The position numbers were made by a program, and so were the translations under genes. This document shows, piece by piece, positions 1 through 8,772 of a stretch of DNA of 64,000 bases. The DNA comes from Holophagales bacterium (lineage in GTDB: Bacteria; Acidobacteriota; Thermoanaerobaculia; UBA5066), in assembly GCA_016716705.1 (NCBI GenBank), contig JADJVF010000011.1, positions 97,058-161,057 on the forward strand, given 5' to 3'. A model generated the notes under the pieces. It did no database searches. It saw only the letters and a list, made by a program, of their open reading frames with translations, and had not been told where the DNA came from. Numbering within the stretch: position 1 is the stretch's first letter; each line of letters starts with the position of its first letter.

Positions 1-2079
1 CGCCCAGGAGGTCAAGGGCGCGTCGTCGTCCTCGGCTTCGACGGCGCCGACCACCGCCTCGTCTCGCAGTTCCTCGCCGAGGGGAAGCTCCCGAACCTGG
101 CGAAGCTGGCGCAGCAGGGGAGCTTCTCGCCCCTTCGCCCGACGATCCCGGCGCAGACCCCCGTGTCGTGGTCGACGTTCTCGACCGGGCTCTCCCCGGG
201 CCGGACGCAGATCTTCGACTTCCTCAAGCGCGACCCGAAGACCTACCGGCCGGAGTTCGCGATCGCCACCGAGGGGAAGAAGGACTTCCTCCTCGGGAGC
301 GGGAACCGGGCGGGCGCCGCGGCGGCCGGGGCGCTCCTCGCCTTCCTCCTCGTCTTCGTGCTCGGCCGCGTCACCCTGAAGAGGAGTGTCCCGGCCGCCG
401 CCATCGCGCTCGTTCTCGCGGCGCCGGCCGGCTTCTTCTCCTGGCGTTTCGGCGGACTGCTTCCCGAGTCGCTCCAGACCGTCCGGAACAACCGGAAGGG
501 GACGCCGTTCTGGGAGGTGGCCGGGGCGAAGGGAATCAAGTCGGTCGTCCTCCACGTCCCGGTCACCTTTCCGGCCGTCGACTACGACGAGGGGCGCCTC
601 CTCTCCGGCCTCGGGGTCCCCGACGTGAGGGGGCGGATCGGCACGCCGAGCTACTACACGTCGGACCCGTTCTTCTCGCCGGGGAACAAGAACGAGTTCT
701 CCGTCGAGCTCGTCCGCCTCGAGTCGAACGTCGGGACGATCCAGACCGAGGTCTTCGGCCCCTACAACAAGCTCTTCGGCGAGCCGCCGGTGATCAAGAT
801 CCCCATGACGCTCACGGTCCTCCCCGACGGCGGGCGCCTCCGGATCGAGCCGAAGGGGAGCGAGCCCGTGACCCTGAAACCGGGCGAATGGTCGCCCTGG
901 GTCACCTTCACGTTCGAGTTCAACCCCGTCGTGAAGCTCTCCGGCATCGGCCGCTTCCACCTCGCGGCCCTCGCCCCGGAGATCCAGCTCTACCTCTCGC
1001 CCATCAACTTCAATCCGGCGAAGCTCCCGCCGGGCGTCAAGATCACCGCTCCCGGAGGCCTCGCGAAGGACCTTGCGAAGCGGTTCGGCCTCTACAAGAC
1101 GATGGGGTGGTCGATCGACACCTGGTCGATGAGCGAGGAGACGATCGACGAACCGACGTTCCTCGACGACGTCACGCAGACCGTCCAGCAGTACCGGAAG
1201 ATGATGGACGGCCTCCTGGCCGAGAAGGACGTGAAGCTCTACGTCCAGATCTACGAGTTCACCGACCGCGTCGGGCACGTCATGTGGCGCTTCCTCGACC
1301 CGGAGCACCCGGCCTACGACGCGGAGAAGGCCGCGAGGTTCGCCCCGAGCGTCGAACGCAACTACGTCCAGATGGACAACATCGTGGGCGACGCCCTGAA
1401 GGAGCTCGGGCCGGACGATCTCCTCCTCGTCTGCTCCGACCACGGATTCACCAGCTGGAGACGGTCGATCAACTACAACACCTGGCTCGTCCAGCACGGT
1501 TTCCTCGCGCTGAAGGGGGGCGACGAGAAGCAGGCGGACCTCGAGATGCTCTTCGGGCAGGGCGAGTTCTGGCCGAACGTCGACTGGTCCCGGACGAAGG
1601 CCTACTCGATGGGGCTCGGCGAGATCTACGTCAACGTGCGGGGCCGCGAGGCGCAGGGGATCGTCGAGCCGGGGGCCGAGTACGACGGCCTGCGGCAGGA
1701 GATCAGGACGAAGCTGATGTCCCTCGTCGACGAGGCGACGGGGCGCCGCCCCGTCGAGCGGGTCTACACGCGCGAGGAGGCCTACGGCTCCTTCGACCCG
1801 GACGTCATCCCCGACATCTTCGTGACGAACAGCGAGGGCTACAGGGTCTCGTGGCAGGCGAGCCTCGGCGTCGTGACGCCCGAGCTCTACGAGGTGAACC
1901 GGCAGGTCTGGTCGGGGGACCACTGCTCGGTCGACCCGGACGTCGTTCCCGGAATCCTCTTCTCGAGCCGGCCTCTCCGGAAGGAGCCCCGCCCGAACAT
2001 GGCCGACGTTCCGGCCACGATCTACAAGGCGCTCGGCCTCACTCCGCCCGAGAAGCTGGACGGAGCGCCTCTCTTCTGA
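1..2079 (+). CDS. Alkaline-phosphatase-superfamily phosphodiesterase with inserted membrane hairpin, 5' partial
   Basis: The reading frame is open from base 1 and the true start lies upstream of the window. The first bases encode VVVLGFDGAD, the N-terminal metal-binding strand of type I phosphodiesterase/nucleotide pyrophosphatases, followed by PTIPAQTPVSWSTFSTG. The Thr at about base 157 is the expected nucleophile. Further metal-ligand motifs follow: TDRVGH near 1265, CSDHGF near 1435 and SGDHCS near 1915. Two hydrophobic stretches (about bases 310-360 and 385-440) lie between the nucleophile and the remaining ligands, so the catalytic domain appears to be split by a membrane hairpin. It is probably a membrane-anchored hydrolase of phosphodiesters or phospho-head groups; the substrate cannot be read. 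The stop codon overlaps the proposed start of the EnvC-like gene. Confidence 0.85.
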   Translation, partial: RPGGQGRVVVLGFDGADHRLVSQFLAEGKLPNLAKLAQQGSFSPLRPTIPAQTPVSWSTFSTGLSPGRTQIFDFLKRDPKTYRPEFAIATEGKKDFLLGSGNRAGAAAAGALLAFLLVFVLGRVTLKRSVPAAAIALVLAAPAGFFSWRFGGLLPESLQTVRNNRKGTPFWEVAGAKGIKSVVLHVPVTFPAVDYDEGRLLSGLGVPDVRGRIGTPSYYTSDPFFSPGNKNEFSVELVRLESNVGTIQTEVFGPYNKLFGEPPVIKIPMTLTVLPDGGRLRIEPKGSEPVTLKPGEWSPWVTFTFEFNPVVKLSGIGRFHLAALAPEIQLYLSPINFNPAKLPPGVKITAPGGLAKDLAKRFGLYKTMGWSIDTWSMSEETIDEPTFLDDVTQTVQQYRKMMDGLLAEKDVKLYVQIYEFTDRVGHVMWRFLDPEHPAYDAEKAARFAPSVERNYVQMDNIVGDALKELGPDDLLLVCSDHGFTSWRRSINYNTWLVQHGFLALKGGDEKQADLEMLFGQGEFWPNVDWSRTKAYSMGLGEIYVNVRGREAQGIVEPGAEYDGLRQEIRTKLMSLVDEATGRRPVERVYTREEAYGSFDPDVIPDIFVTNSEGYRVSWQASLGVVTPELYEVNRQVWSGDHCSVDPDVVPGILFSSRPLRKEPRPNMADVPATIYKALGLTPPEKLDGAPLF

Positions 2080-3248
2080 ACGTCCGAGCCGTCCTCCTCC
2101 TCGCCCTTCTCGCCGCCCCGCCGGCCGGGGCGGAGGAGGGGACGGCGACGCCGCCTCCCGCCCGGGAGATGGCGGACGCCGAGCGGCGGAACGAGCTCGG
2201 GGTCCTGCGCCGCCGCCTCGCCGTCCTGAAGGCGAGGTACGAAACGACCCGCCAGCGAGCCGTGGATACCCGCGAGCAGCTCGAGGCGGCGGAGGCGAAC
2301 CTGGAGCTTCGGACGGCCGAGAGGCGGGTCCTGGAAATCCGGGCCTTCGAGGCCGAGCGCGACGCCGCCCGCGCGCAGGCCGACCGGGACGCCGCCCTCC
2401 GCCACACCGGGGAGCTGCGGGGAGACCTCGCCCGCCGGCTCTCCGCCCTCTACCGGATGGGCCGCCTGGGATACCTGCAGACGCTCGCCGCGGCCGACTC
2501 GGGAGAGTCGTTCCTCCGCGGCCTCCAGCTCCTCTCGTTCCTCGCGGCCCGGGACGCGCGGCTCCTGCGCAGCTACGAGGGGTCGCTCGCAGCGCTGGCC
2601 GTAGAGGAGAAGAACCTCGCGACGCTTCGGGCCTCGATCGCTGTCGTGGCCGGGGAGACACGGGTCGCCGAGCGGGAGCTTCAGAAGGCCCGGGGCGAGA
2701 AGGCGGCCCTCCTCGCGAGGCTGGAACGCTCCGCCGAGGAGCAGCGGACGAACGTGGCGGTGCTGGAAGACAAGACGTCCCGGCTGGCGGCCCTCCTCGA
2801 TCTCCTCGAGACGCGGGGGCGGGCGCTGCCGGCAGGGGCGGCGTCGATCCGCAGGTACAAGGGCGCGCTCGACTGGCCCGCGCAGGGGAAGGTCGCCGTT
2901 CCCTTCGGCCGGATCGCCAACCCCCGGTTTCCCAGGACCTTCCTCCGGTCGAGCGGCTGGACGATCGACGTCCCGACCGGGACTCCCGTGAAGGCCGTCT
3001 TCGCCGGGGACGTCGTCTACGCGCAGTGGCTCAAGGGCTATGGCAACCTCGTCGTCCTGGACCACGGGGACGGCGTCTTCACCCTGTACGGCCACCTGAT
3101 GACCGGGACCGTCCCACGGGGGACGCGGGTCGCGCTCGGGGAGGTCGTCGGGCGCGTGGCCGATCCTCCCGAGGAGGAGGCGGCCGGGCTCTTCTTCGAG
3201 ATCAGGGAGAGCCGGACCTCCGTCGATCCACGCGGCTGGCTCCGCTAG
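2076..3248 (+). CDS. EnvC-like LytM/M23 murein hydrolase activator
   Basis: About 390 residues: a hydrophobic signal peptide ending near AGA, a long coiled coil (roughly residues 30-260) and a C-terminal LytM domain (GTPVKAVFAGDVVY, GYGNLVVLDHG, LYGHL). The first zinc motif HxxxD is degenerate (SGWTID instead of H..GxD), as in EnvC, which does not cleave peptidoglycan itself but activates cell-division amidases. No ATG, GTG or TTG lies at a sensible position. The best start is CTG at 2076, overlapping the upstream TGA as CTGA, with GGAG at 2062-2065 as ribosome site. The next genes are an S41 protease homologue and a YibQ-type deacetylase; envC and yibQ are also neighbours in enterobacteria, which supports the call. 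Confidence 0.82.
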   Translation: MNVRAVLLLALLAAPPAGAEEGTATPPPAREMADAERRNELGVLRRRLAVLKARYETTRQRAVDTREQLEAAEANLELRTAERRVLEIRAFEAERDAARAQADRDAALRHTGELRGDLARRLSALYRMGRLGYLQTLAAADSGESFLRGLQLLSFLAARDARLLRSYEGSLAALAVEEKNLATLRASIAVVAGETRVAERELQKARGEKAALLARLERSAEEQRTNVAVLEDKTSRLAALLDLLETRGRALPAGAASIRRYKGALDWPAQGKVAVPFGRIANPRFPRTFLRSSGWTIDVPTGTPVKAVFAGDVVYAQWLKGYGNLVVLDHGDGVFTLYGHLMTGTVPRGTRVALGEVVGRVADPPEEEAAGLFFEIRESRTSVDPRGWLR

Positions 3249-3329
3249 GCGGCGCCTCCCGGGGGTTCACATTTGAGGACCCGACCTGCCGTTTTGCAGG
3301 GCGCCGGAAACCGTCCCGAAGCGATCCCG

Positions 3330-3335
3330 TATCAT
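3330..3335 (+). promoter_or_regulatory. Putative -10 box, leaderless start of S41 homologue
   Basis: TATCAT ends six bases before GTG 3342 and there is no purine-rich ribosome site. This is one of the recurring -10-to-start arrangements in the window. Confidence 0.4.
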
Positions 3336-3341
3336 CGAAGC

Positions 3342-4666
3342 GTGACGAAGTCCCGGATCGCCCTCGTTCCTCGCCTCTCTCGCCCTCCTCGGCACTCTCT
3401 TCGTCGTCCTTCCCGGTCTCGGGGCGGACGAGAAGAAGGAGAAGGGGGGCAAGGACAGCCTTTACCGGCCGCTCGGCCTCTTCACGGAGGTTCTCTCCCT
3501 CGTTCGGGGGAACTACGTCGAGAAGGTGGAGGTCAAGCCGCTCCTCGCGGGAGCCTTCTCCGGGATGACCGAGGCGATGGATCCCTTCTCGGAGTACGTC
3601 CCGCCCGAGAAGATCGGCCGCATTCGAGGCGGCGCGGGCGGCGCGCGAGAAGGCGGACTACGTCGACTCGGGGCTCGTCCTGGCCCGGCGCTCCGGCTAC
3701 CCGGTCGTCGTGACCGCCGTCCCGGGGAGCCCGGCCGCAGTTGCCGGCATCGAGACGGACGACCTCGTCGAGAAGGTCGCGGGCGTCTCCGCCCGGAGCC
3801 TCGGCCTCTGGGAGGTCGAGGCGGCGCTCTCGGGGAAAGCGGGCGGCCGGGCGAGCGTCCTCGTCGTGCGGGAGGCGAAGCCTCGGCGGCGGACTCTCGA
3901 GATCGTCCGGACGTCGTGGACGCCGTCGCTCCCGTCGGCCGAGAGGGTCTCGGGGGAGCTCGTCGTGAAGGTGCCTGCCTTCGGGGCCGGAACGGCCGAC
4001 GCCCTCGCCGGGATCCTCGCCCCGCTCGACCGGTCGAAGGCCCTCGTCCTCGACCTGCGCGGGAACGCGTTCGGATCGTGGGACGAGGCCGCGCGGTCCG
4101 CGGCGCTCTTCGGCCCGCCCGGCCTCATCGGCGAGCTGAAGGGACGGAAGATCGCCACGAAGAGCTGGCGCGCGGAAGCCGGGCAGCGGGTCCACCAGGG
4201 GAGTCTCGTCCTCCTCGTCGACAGCGGCACGGGCGGTCCGGCCGAGCTCTTCGCCGCGGCGCTCCGCGAGAGCGCGGCGAAGGAGCTGGGAATCGACGTC
4301 GCGGCCGCGGTGAAGCGCGAGGAGAAGAAGGGCGAGCAGGCGTTCGAGGATCAGTCCCCCCCGACGCCGGCCCCCTCGCTCGACCGGAAGAAGCTCCGCG
4401 TCCGCGTCGTCGGTGAGCCGACGTTCGGCATGGGCCTCACGCAGGAAGTCGTTCGCCTGGCGAGCGGCGGCGCGCTGAAGATCACGGTCGGGAAGGTGAG
4501 GACCGCCGCGGGTCGCTCCCTCTCCCCGCGCGGGCTCGAGCCCGACGATCGCGTCTTCCACGTCCAGCCCGAGGAAGGGATGGCTGGAAAGCCCCCCGAT
4601 CCGTTCCTGGAGCGCGCCCTCAAGATCGTCGCCGAGCTTCCCGCCACGCCTGCCGCCGCCTCGTGA
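3342..4666 (+). CDS. S41 (C-terminal processing) peptidase homologue, catalytic residues lost, two frameshifts
   Basis: Signal peptide (SFLASLALLGTLFVVLPG), an N-terminal helical region (LFTEVLSLVRGNYVEK, SEYVPPEKI), a PDZ domain (GSPAAVAGIETDDLVEKV) and an S41 domain (LVLDLRGN). Two one-base shifts must be corrected: one extra base at about 3354-3357, after the GTG start and inside the signal peptide, and one extra C at 3616-3619 before the PDZ domain. Independently, the nucleophile motif SASASE reads GTGGPAE, so the Ser equivalent to Tsp Ser430 is Gly. FGKG reads FGMG, so Lys455 is Met. An insertion of about 40 residues separates these motifs. The protein should be a pseudoprotease, perhaps a scaffold for the EnvC-like neighbour. 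It overlaps yibQ by GTGA. Confidence 0.75.
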
Positions 4667-5581
4667 CGGCGTCGCGCCGGCGCGGCGGCTGCGGACGGAC
4701 GATCGGCCTCCTCGCCGGTCTCGTCGTCCTCTTCGCGCTCGCGGCCGGCGCGCTCTGGGTCCTTCGCTCGCGCCCGCCGGCTCCTTCGCCGGCAGCCCCG
4801 CCTGCACGCCCCGCGGCTCCGCCGGCCGTCACGCCCCTGCCGACGGCGCGGCCCCGGCCCGCGTCCGTCCCGGCCGACTTCGAGGCGGCCCAGGGCTCGG
4901 GCCGGGGCGCGATCGCCGTCGTCATCGACGACGTCGGGAACGCCGACGGCTCGCTCGAGAGGCTCGCGCGGCTCGACGGACCGCTCGCCATCGCCGTCCT
5001 GCCCGGAGCGCCGAAGGCGCGGGAGGCCGCGGCGCTCGCGAAGAGGAAGGGGTGGGACCTTCTCGTCCATCTCCCGATGGAGGGAGCGAGGGGCCCCGCC
5101 GAGCCGGATACGATCTCGTCCAGCGACGGGGACGCGGAGATTGCCCGGCGCGTGGCCGCCGCGATCGACCGGGTTGACGGAGCCTCCGGCCTGAACAACC
5201 ACCAGGGTTCCCTCGCCACGGCCGACCGTCGCGTCGTCCGCGCGGTCCTCTCCGTCGTCCGCCAGCGAGGGCTCTTCTTCCTCGACTCGAGGACGTCAGC
5301 TGCGAGTGTCGCCGCCGAGGAGGCGCGCGCGCTGGGCCTGGCGACGATCCCGCGGGACGTCTTCCTCGACGATGCCCGGGCCGAGGCATCGGCCGAAGGG
5401 GGGCGCACCCGAGGCCCTCACGACCGCCTGGTCGCGCGCCCTCGGGCTCGCCGCCTCCAGGGGGCACGCCGTCGTCATCGGGCACCCGAGCGCCTCCACG
5501 GTCGACTTCCTCGCGGTGAGCCTTCCGGCGCTCGAAGGGCGCGGGGTCCTCCGGGTGAAGGTCTCCGAGCTCGTCGACTGA
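4663..5581 (+). CDS. YibQ-type divergent polysaccharide deacetylase, one frameshift
   Basis: An N-terminal membrane anchor (GLLAGLVVLFALAAGALWVL), a Pro/Ala-rich linker, then a divergent polysaccharide deacetylase domain with IAVVIDDVGN, LLVHLPMEG, GLNNHQGS, FFLDSRTS and RDVFLDD. Start GTG 4663 overlaps the previous stop (GTGA). A run of six G at 5398-5403 shifts the frame; with five G the protein continues GGAPEALTTAW, then HAVVIGHPSAST, and ends at 5581. Without correction the frame reads through into the TerB-like gene. YibQ proteins are periplasmic and of unresolved substrate. Position after EnvC and S41 homologues suggests a shared envelope or division role. Confidence 0.82.
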
Positions 5582-5655
5582 CGCCGCGGGCCCCGCCGCG
5601 CCGCCCGCGGCGGTGGCGGGCTATCATCGTCGCTCTCAGCCGCACGGAACGGACG

Positions 5656-6090
5656 ATGGGGGTTGTCGCGATGGACCTTTTCACCGACGTGGACGTGACC
5701 GCCGGACAGGCAGAAGCGATGGGACGGGCGATGCTCGCGGTGGCGCGGGCCGACGGCGCGGCGGACCCGCGCGAGGTGGCGCTCATCGAGGAGCTCGCCC
5801 CCGTCGACGCGACCGCCTCCGATCCGACTCCCGGAGAGGTCGCCGCCGCGTTTCCCGACGCGGCCGGCCGGGACCTCGTCCTGAAGTCGGCCCTGCTCGT
5901 GGCCCTGGTCGACGGCGACTACAGCGACGCGGAGAGGTCCGTCGTGGCCTCTTACGCCGAAGCGTTCGGCGTCACCCCCGACCGCCTCGAGGAGCTCGCG
6001 AGCTCGGTCAAGGCCTACCTGATGGGCCCGTTGCTCTCCCTCGCCAACACCACCGCCGTCGTGGAGGTCTCCCGCAAGCTCAAGGTCTGA
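5656..6090 (+). CDS. TerB-like tellurite-resistance-family domain protein
   Basis: An all-helical protein of about 144 residues with the two TerB signatures: AVARADGAADPREVALIEEL and, later, ALVDGDYSDAERSVV followed by AEAFGV. These acidic repeats bind divalent metal in TerB relatives. No signal peptide or membrane segment, so it is cytoplasmic. The start may be ATG 5656 or ATG 5671; the second has a G-rich stretch at about the right distance. A TATCAT box lies at 5622-5627. The product is small and stands alone in its transcription unit; no tellurite genes are adjacent, so the family name should not be read as a function. Confidence 0.7.
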   Translation: MGVVAMDLFTDVDVTAGQAEAMGRAMLAVARADGAADPREVALIEELAPVDATASDPTPGEVAAAFPDAAGRDLVLKSALLVALVDGDYSDAERSVVASYAEAFGVTPDRLEELASSVKAYLMGPLLSLANTTAVVEVSRKLKV

Positions 6091-6223
6091 CTCCCAGGGG
6101 GGGCAAACTCCAGGGGGTCAGGTCTTGATTTTCCACTATAGCGCGTGTGGCGAGCGGCCTGGCCGTGGTCGAAGGAGCGCGATGGCCTCGTGCCGGGAGC
6201 AGGCTCGCGAGGCTTCGCGCGCG

Positions 6224-6229
6224 TAGACT
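6224..6229 (+). promoter_or_regulatory. Putative -10 box, leaderless start of M14 peptidase
   Basis: TAGACT ends eight bases before ATG 6238; no Shine-Dalgarno sequence is present between them. Confidence 0.35.
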
Positions 6230-6237
6230 CGCGGGCC

Positions 6238-8766
6238 ATGTGCGCCCGCACGATCCTCCCCGCGCTCCTCCTCCTCGCGCTCCTCGCCCCGTCTCCCGCC
6301 GACGCGGCCGCCGCGCCCTCGCCGTCGGACTTCCTGAAGCTCCCGGTCGGCGCGGACCGGACGCTCGCCGACTGGGGCCAGATCGTGTCGTATTTCCGGG
6401 CCCTCGACGCCGCATCGGATCGTGTGGAAGTGACGACGATCGGCAGGTCGACGCTCGGAGAGGAGATGATCCTCGCGGCGATCTCCTCCCCCGAGAATCT
6501 CGCGAACAAGGCCCGGATCCGGGAGATCGCGCGACGCCTCGCCGACCCGCGGGGCCTCTCCGAGGCCGACGCAGCCATGCTCGTCAAGGACGGGAGAGTC
6601 GTCCTCCTCGTCACCTGCGCCATTCACGCGAGCGAGATCGCCTCGACGCAGATGGCGATGGAGTGGGCGCACGCCCTCGCCACGGCCGACGACGCCGAGA
6701 CGAAGCGGCGCCTCTCGGAGGTCGTCCTCCTCCTCGTTCCGTCGCTGAACCCCGACGGCCAGCGGATGGAGACCGAGTGGTACCGGAAGAACCTCGGGAC
6801 GCGGTGGGAGGGGAGCCGGATGCCGTGGCTCTACCACCACTACACGGGACACGACAACAACCGCGACTTCACGCAGTTGACGCAACCCGAGACGAAGGCG
6901 ATCAGCCGCGTCCTCTACCACGACTGGTTCCCCCAGGTGTTCCTCGACGAGCACCAGATGGGGGCGAGCGGCCCGCGGATGTTCGTGCCGCCCTACGCCG
7001 AGCCGCTCGACCCCGACATCCACCCGCTCGTCATCCGCGAGGTGAACATGATCGGGTCGCTCATGTCGATGCGGCTCGAGCAGAAGGGCAAGAGCGGCGT
7101 CATCTCGGGCTGGGCCTTCGACGCCTCCTGGCCGGGCGGCTCGAAGAACACGGCGTGGTGGAAGAACGTGACGGGAATCCTGACCGAGGTCGCGTCCGTC
7201 CGCGTGGCGACGCCCGTCGACGTTCCTGCGTCGGAGCTGCGAGGCGGGGGGAAGGGCCTCGTCACCTACGGAACCCAGGTGAACTTCCCCAACCCGTGGC
7301 GCGGAGGGGAATGGCGTCTGCGCGACATCATGGACTACGAACGCATCGCGTCCGACGCGCTCCTCGAGTACTGCGCGACGCACCGCCAGGACGTCCTCTC
7401 GAACATGCTCGCGCGGGCGCGCGACTCGATCGCCGCGGCGGCCCCGCGAGAGGCCTACCGGATCCCGATGGGCCAGCGCGACCCCGCCACGGCCCGCGCC
7501 CTCGCCGCGCTCCTCGTCGAGCACGGCGTCGAGGTGAAGGCGGATGCCGCGGGCGACGTCTGGGTCCCGCTCGCGCAGCCGTACGGCCGCTTCGTGCGGG
7601 AGATGCTGGAGCCGCAGCGCTTCCCCGAGGTGAAGCTCGTCCCGGGGAAGGACATCGTCGCTCCCTACGACGTCACCGCCTGGAGCCTGCCGCTCTCGAT
7701 GGGGGTCTCGGTGGAGAAGGGAGCGCTCCCGGAGGCTCTCCGCCCCTGGGGCGCCGTCGGGCCGGTTCCGTCGCCGCCGGCCGGCACGGTGGCGTTCGCC
7801 CTCGGACCCTCGAGCCCGGAGCGCTGGAAAGTCGTGGCCGAGGCGCGAAAGGGGGGCGAAGTGTCGTTTCTCCCGAGCGCCGAGGGAGCGTTCCCGGCCG
7901 GGACCGTCGTCCTCGACGCCGGGGCGGCGAAGGCGGCCGCCCGCGTCGCCGCCGATCTCGGCCTCAACCTCGTTCCTCTCGCGGCGCTCCCGAAGGGCGC
8001 GGCGAGGCTCCGGGCGCCGCGGGTCGGCATCTACAAGCCGTGGCTCGCGTCCATGGACGAAGGCTGGACCCGCTTTCTCCTCGAGCGCTACGGCTTCGCG
8101 CCCGTGACGCTCGACAACGCGGCCATCCGTGCCGGGAAGCTCTCGGCGAAGGTCGACGTCATCGTCCTTCCCGACGTCGAGAAGGAGGTCCTCGCGACCG
8201 GAAAGCCGAAGCGGGAAGAGGGCGAGATGAAGTACTTCCCGGAGCCGCGGCCGGAGCACGCGGGCGGCCTCGGGAAGGAGGGCGCCGGCGCTCTCCGCGA
8301 GTTCGTGGAAGGGGGCGGGACGATCGTCGCCCTCTCCTCTTCGTCCGAGTACCTCATCGAAGAGCTGCAGCTGCCCGTGCGCAACGCCCTCGCTCGCGTC
8401 AAGGCCGACGAGTTCCTCTGCCCCGGAAGCCTCGTGCGGATCGAGGTCGACACCACGCACCCGGTCACGTTCGGCCTGCCGCCCTCGACGCCGGCGTTCC
8501 TGAACGAGCCCATCGCTTTCCAGACCGCCCTGCCCGGCGGAGAGATGACGCGCCGCGTCCTCGCGTCGTATCCCTCCGAGGCGCGCGACGTCCTCGTCTC
8601 CGGCTGGATCCGCGGAGAGGAGAAGCTCGCGCGCAACGCCGCGGCGGTCGCCTTGACGTACGGGAAGGGGAAGCTCGTCCTCCTCGGATTCCGGGCCCAG
8701 CACCGCGCTCAGACGAACGCGACGTTCCCGTTCCTCTTCAACGCGCTCGCCTGGTCGGTGATGTAG
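6238..8766 (+). CDS. Secreted M14 family zinc carboxypeptidase-like protein
   Basis: 842 residues from ATG 6238, chosen because it opens directly on a signal peptide (ILPALLLLALLAPSPADA). The N-terminal M14 domain contains the zinc motif IHASEIAS (His130, Glu133) and, later, NPDGQR and FLDEHQMG; substrate-pocket features NNRDF and WAFDASWPGG follow. The C-terminal half, to about residue 840, resembles the glutamine-amidotransferase-like extension seen on large M14 relatives (VIVLPDVEK, ALREFVEGGGTIVAL, GKGKLVLLGFRAQHR). It is probably a periplasmic or secreted peptidase used in peptide scavenging. It stands alone between a REP-like repeat and the convergent DDAH gene. Confidence 0.83.
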   Translation: MCARTILPALLLLALLAPSPADAAAAPSPSDFLKLPVGADRTLADWGQIVSYFRALDAASDRVEVTTIGRSTLGEEMILAAISSPENLANKARIREIARRLADPRGLSEADAAMLVKDGRVVLLVTCAIHASEIASTQMAMEWAHALATADDAETKRRLSEVVLLLVPSLNPDGQRMETEWYRKNLGTRWEGSRMPWLYHHYTGHDNNRDFTQLTQPETKAISRVLYHDWFPQVFLDEHQMGASGPRMFVPPYAEPLDPDIHPLVIREVNMIGSLMSMRLEQKGKSGVISGWAFDASWPGGSKNTAWWKNVTGILTEVASVRVATPVDVPASELRGGGKGLVTYGTQVNFPNPWRGGEWRLRDIMDYERIASDALLEYCATHRQDVLSNMLARARDSIAAAAPREAYRIPMGQRDPATARALAALLVEHGVEVKADAAGDVWVPLAQPYGRFVREMLEPQRFPEVKLVPGKDIVAPYDVTAWSLPLSMGVSVEKGALPEALRPWGAVGPVPSPPAGTVAFALGPSSPERWKVVAEARKGGEVSFLPSAEGAFPAGTVVLDAGAAKAAARVAADLGLNLVPLAALPKGAARLRAPRVGIYKPWLASMDEGWTRFLLERYGFAPVTLDNAAIRAGKLSAKVDVIVLPDVEKEVLATGKPKREEGEMKYFPEPRPEHAGGLGKEGAGALREFVEGGGTIVALSSSSEYLIEELQLPVRNALARVKADEFLCPGSLVRIEVDTTHPVTFGLPPSTPAFLNEPIAFQTALPGGEMTRRVLASYPSEARDVLVSGWIRGEEKLARNAAAVALTYGKGKLVLLGFRAQHRAQTNATFPFLFNALAWSVM

Positions 8767-8772
8767 GGAGAC

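Noticed and set aside
4663..6090. Single fused YibQ-TerB protein
   Set aside because: The join results from an extra G at 5398-5403; the correct YibQ frame stops at 5581 and the TerB-like gene has its own start and -10 box.
5656..6090. Tellurite resistance function
   Set aside because: Only the TerB-like fold is present; no other ter genes are adjacent, so the phenotype cannot be inferred.
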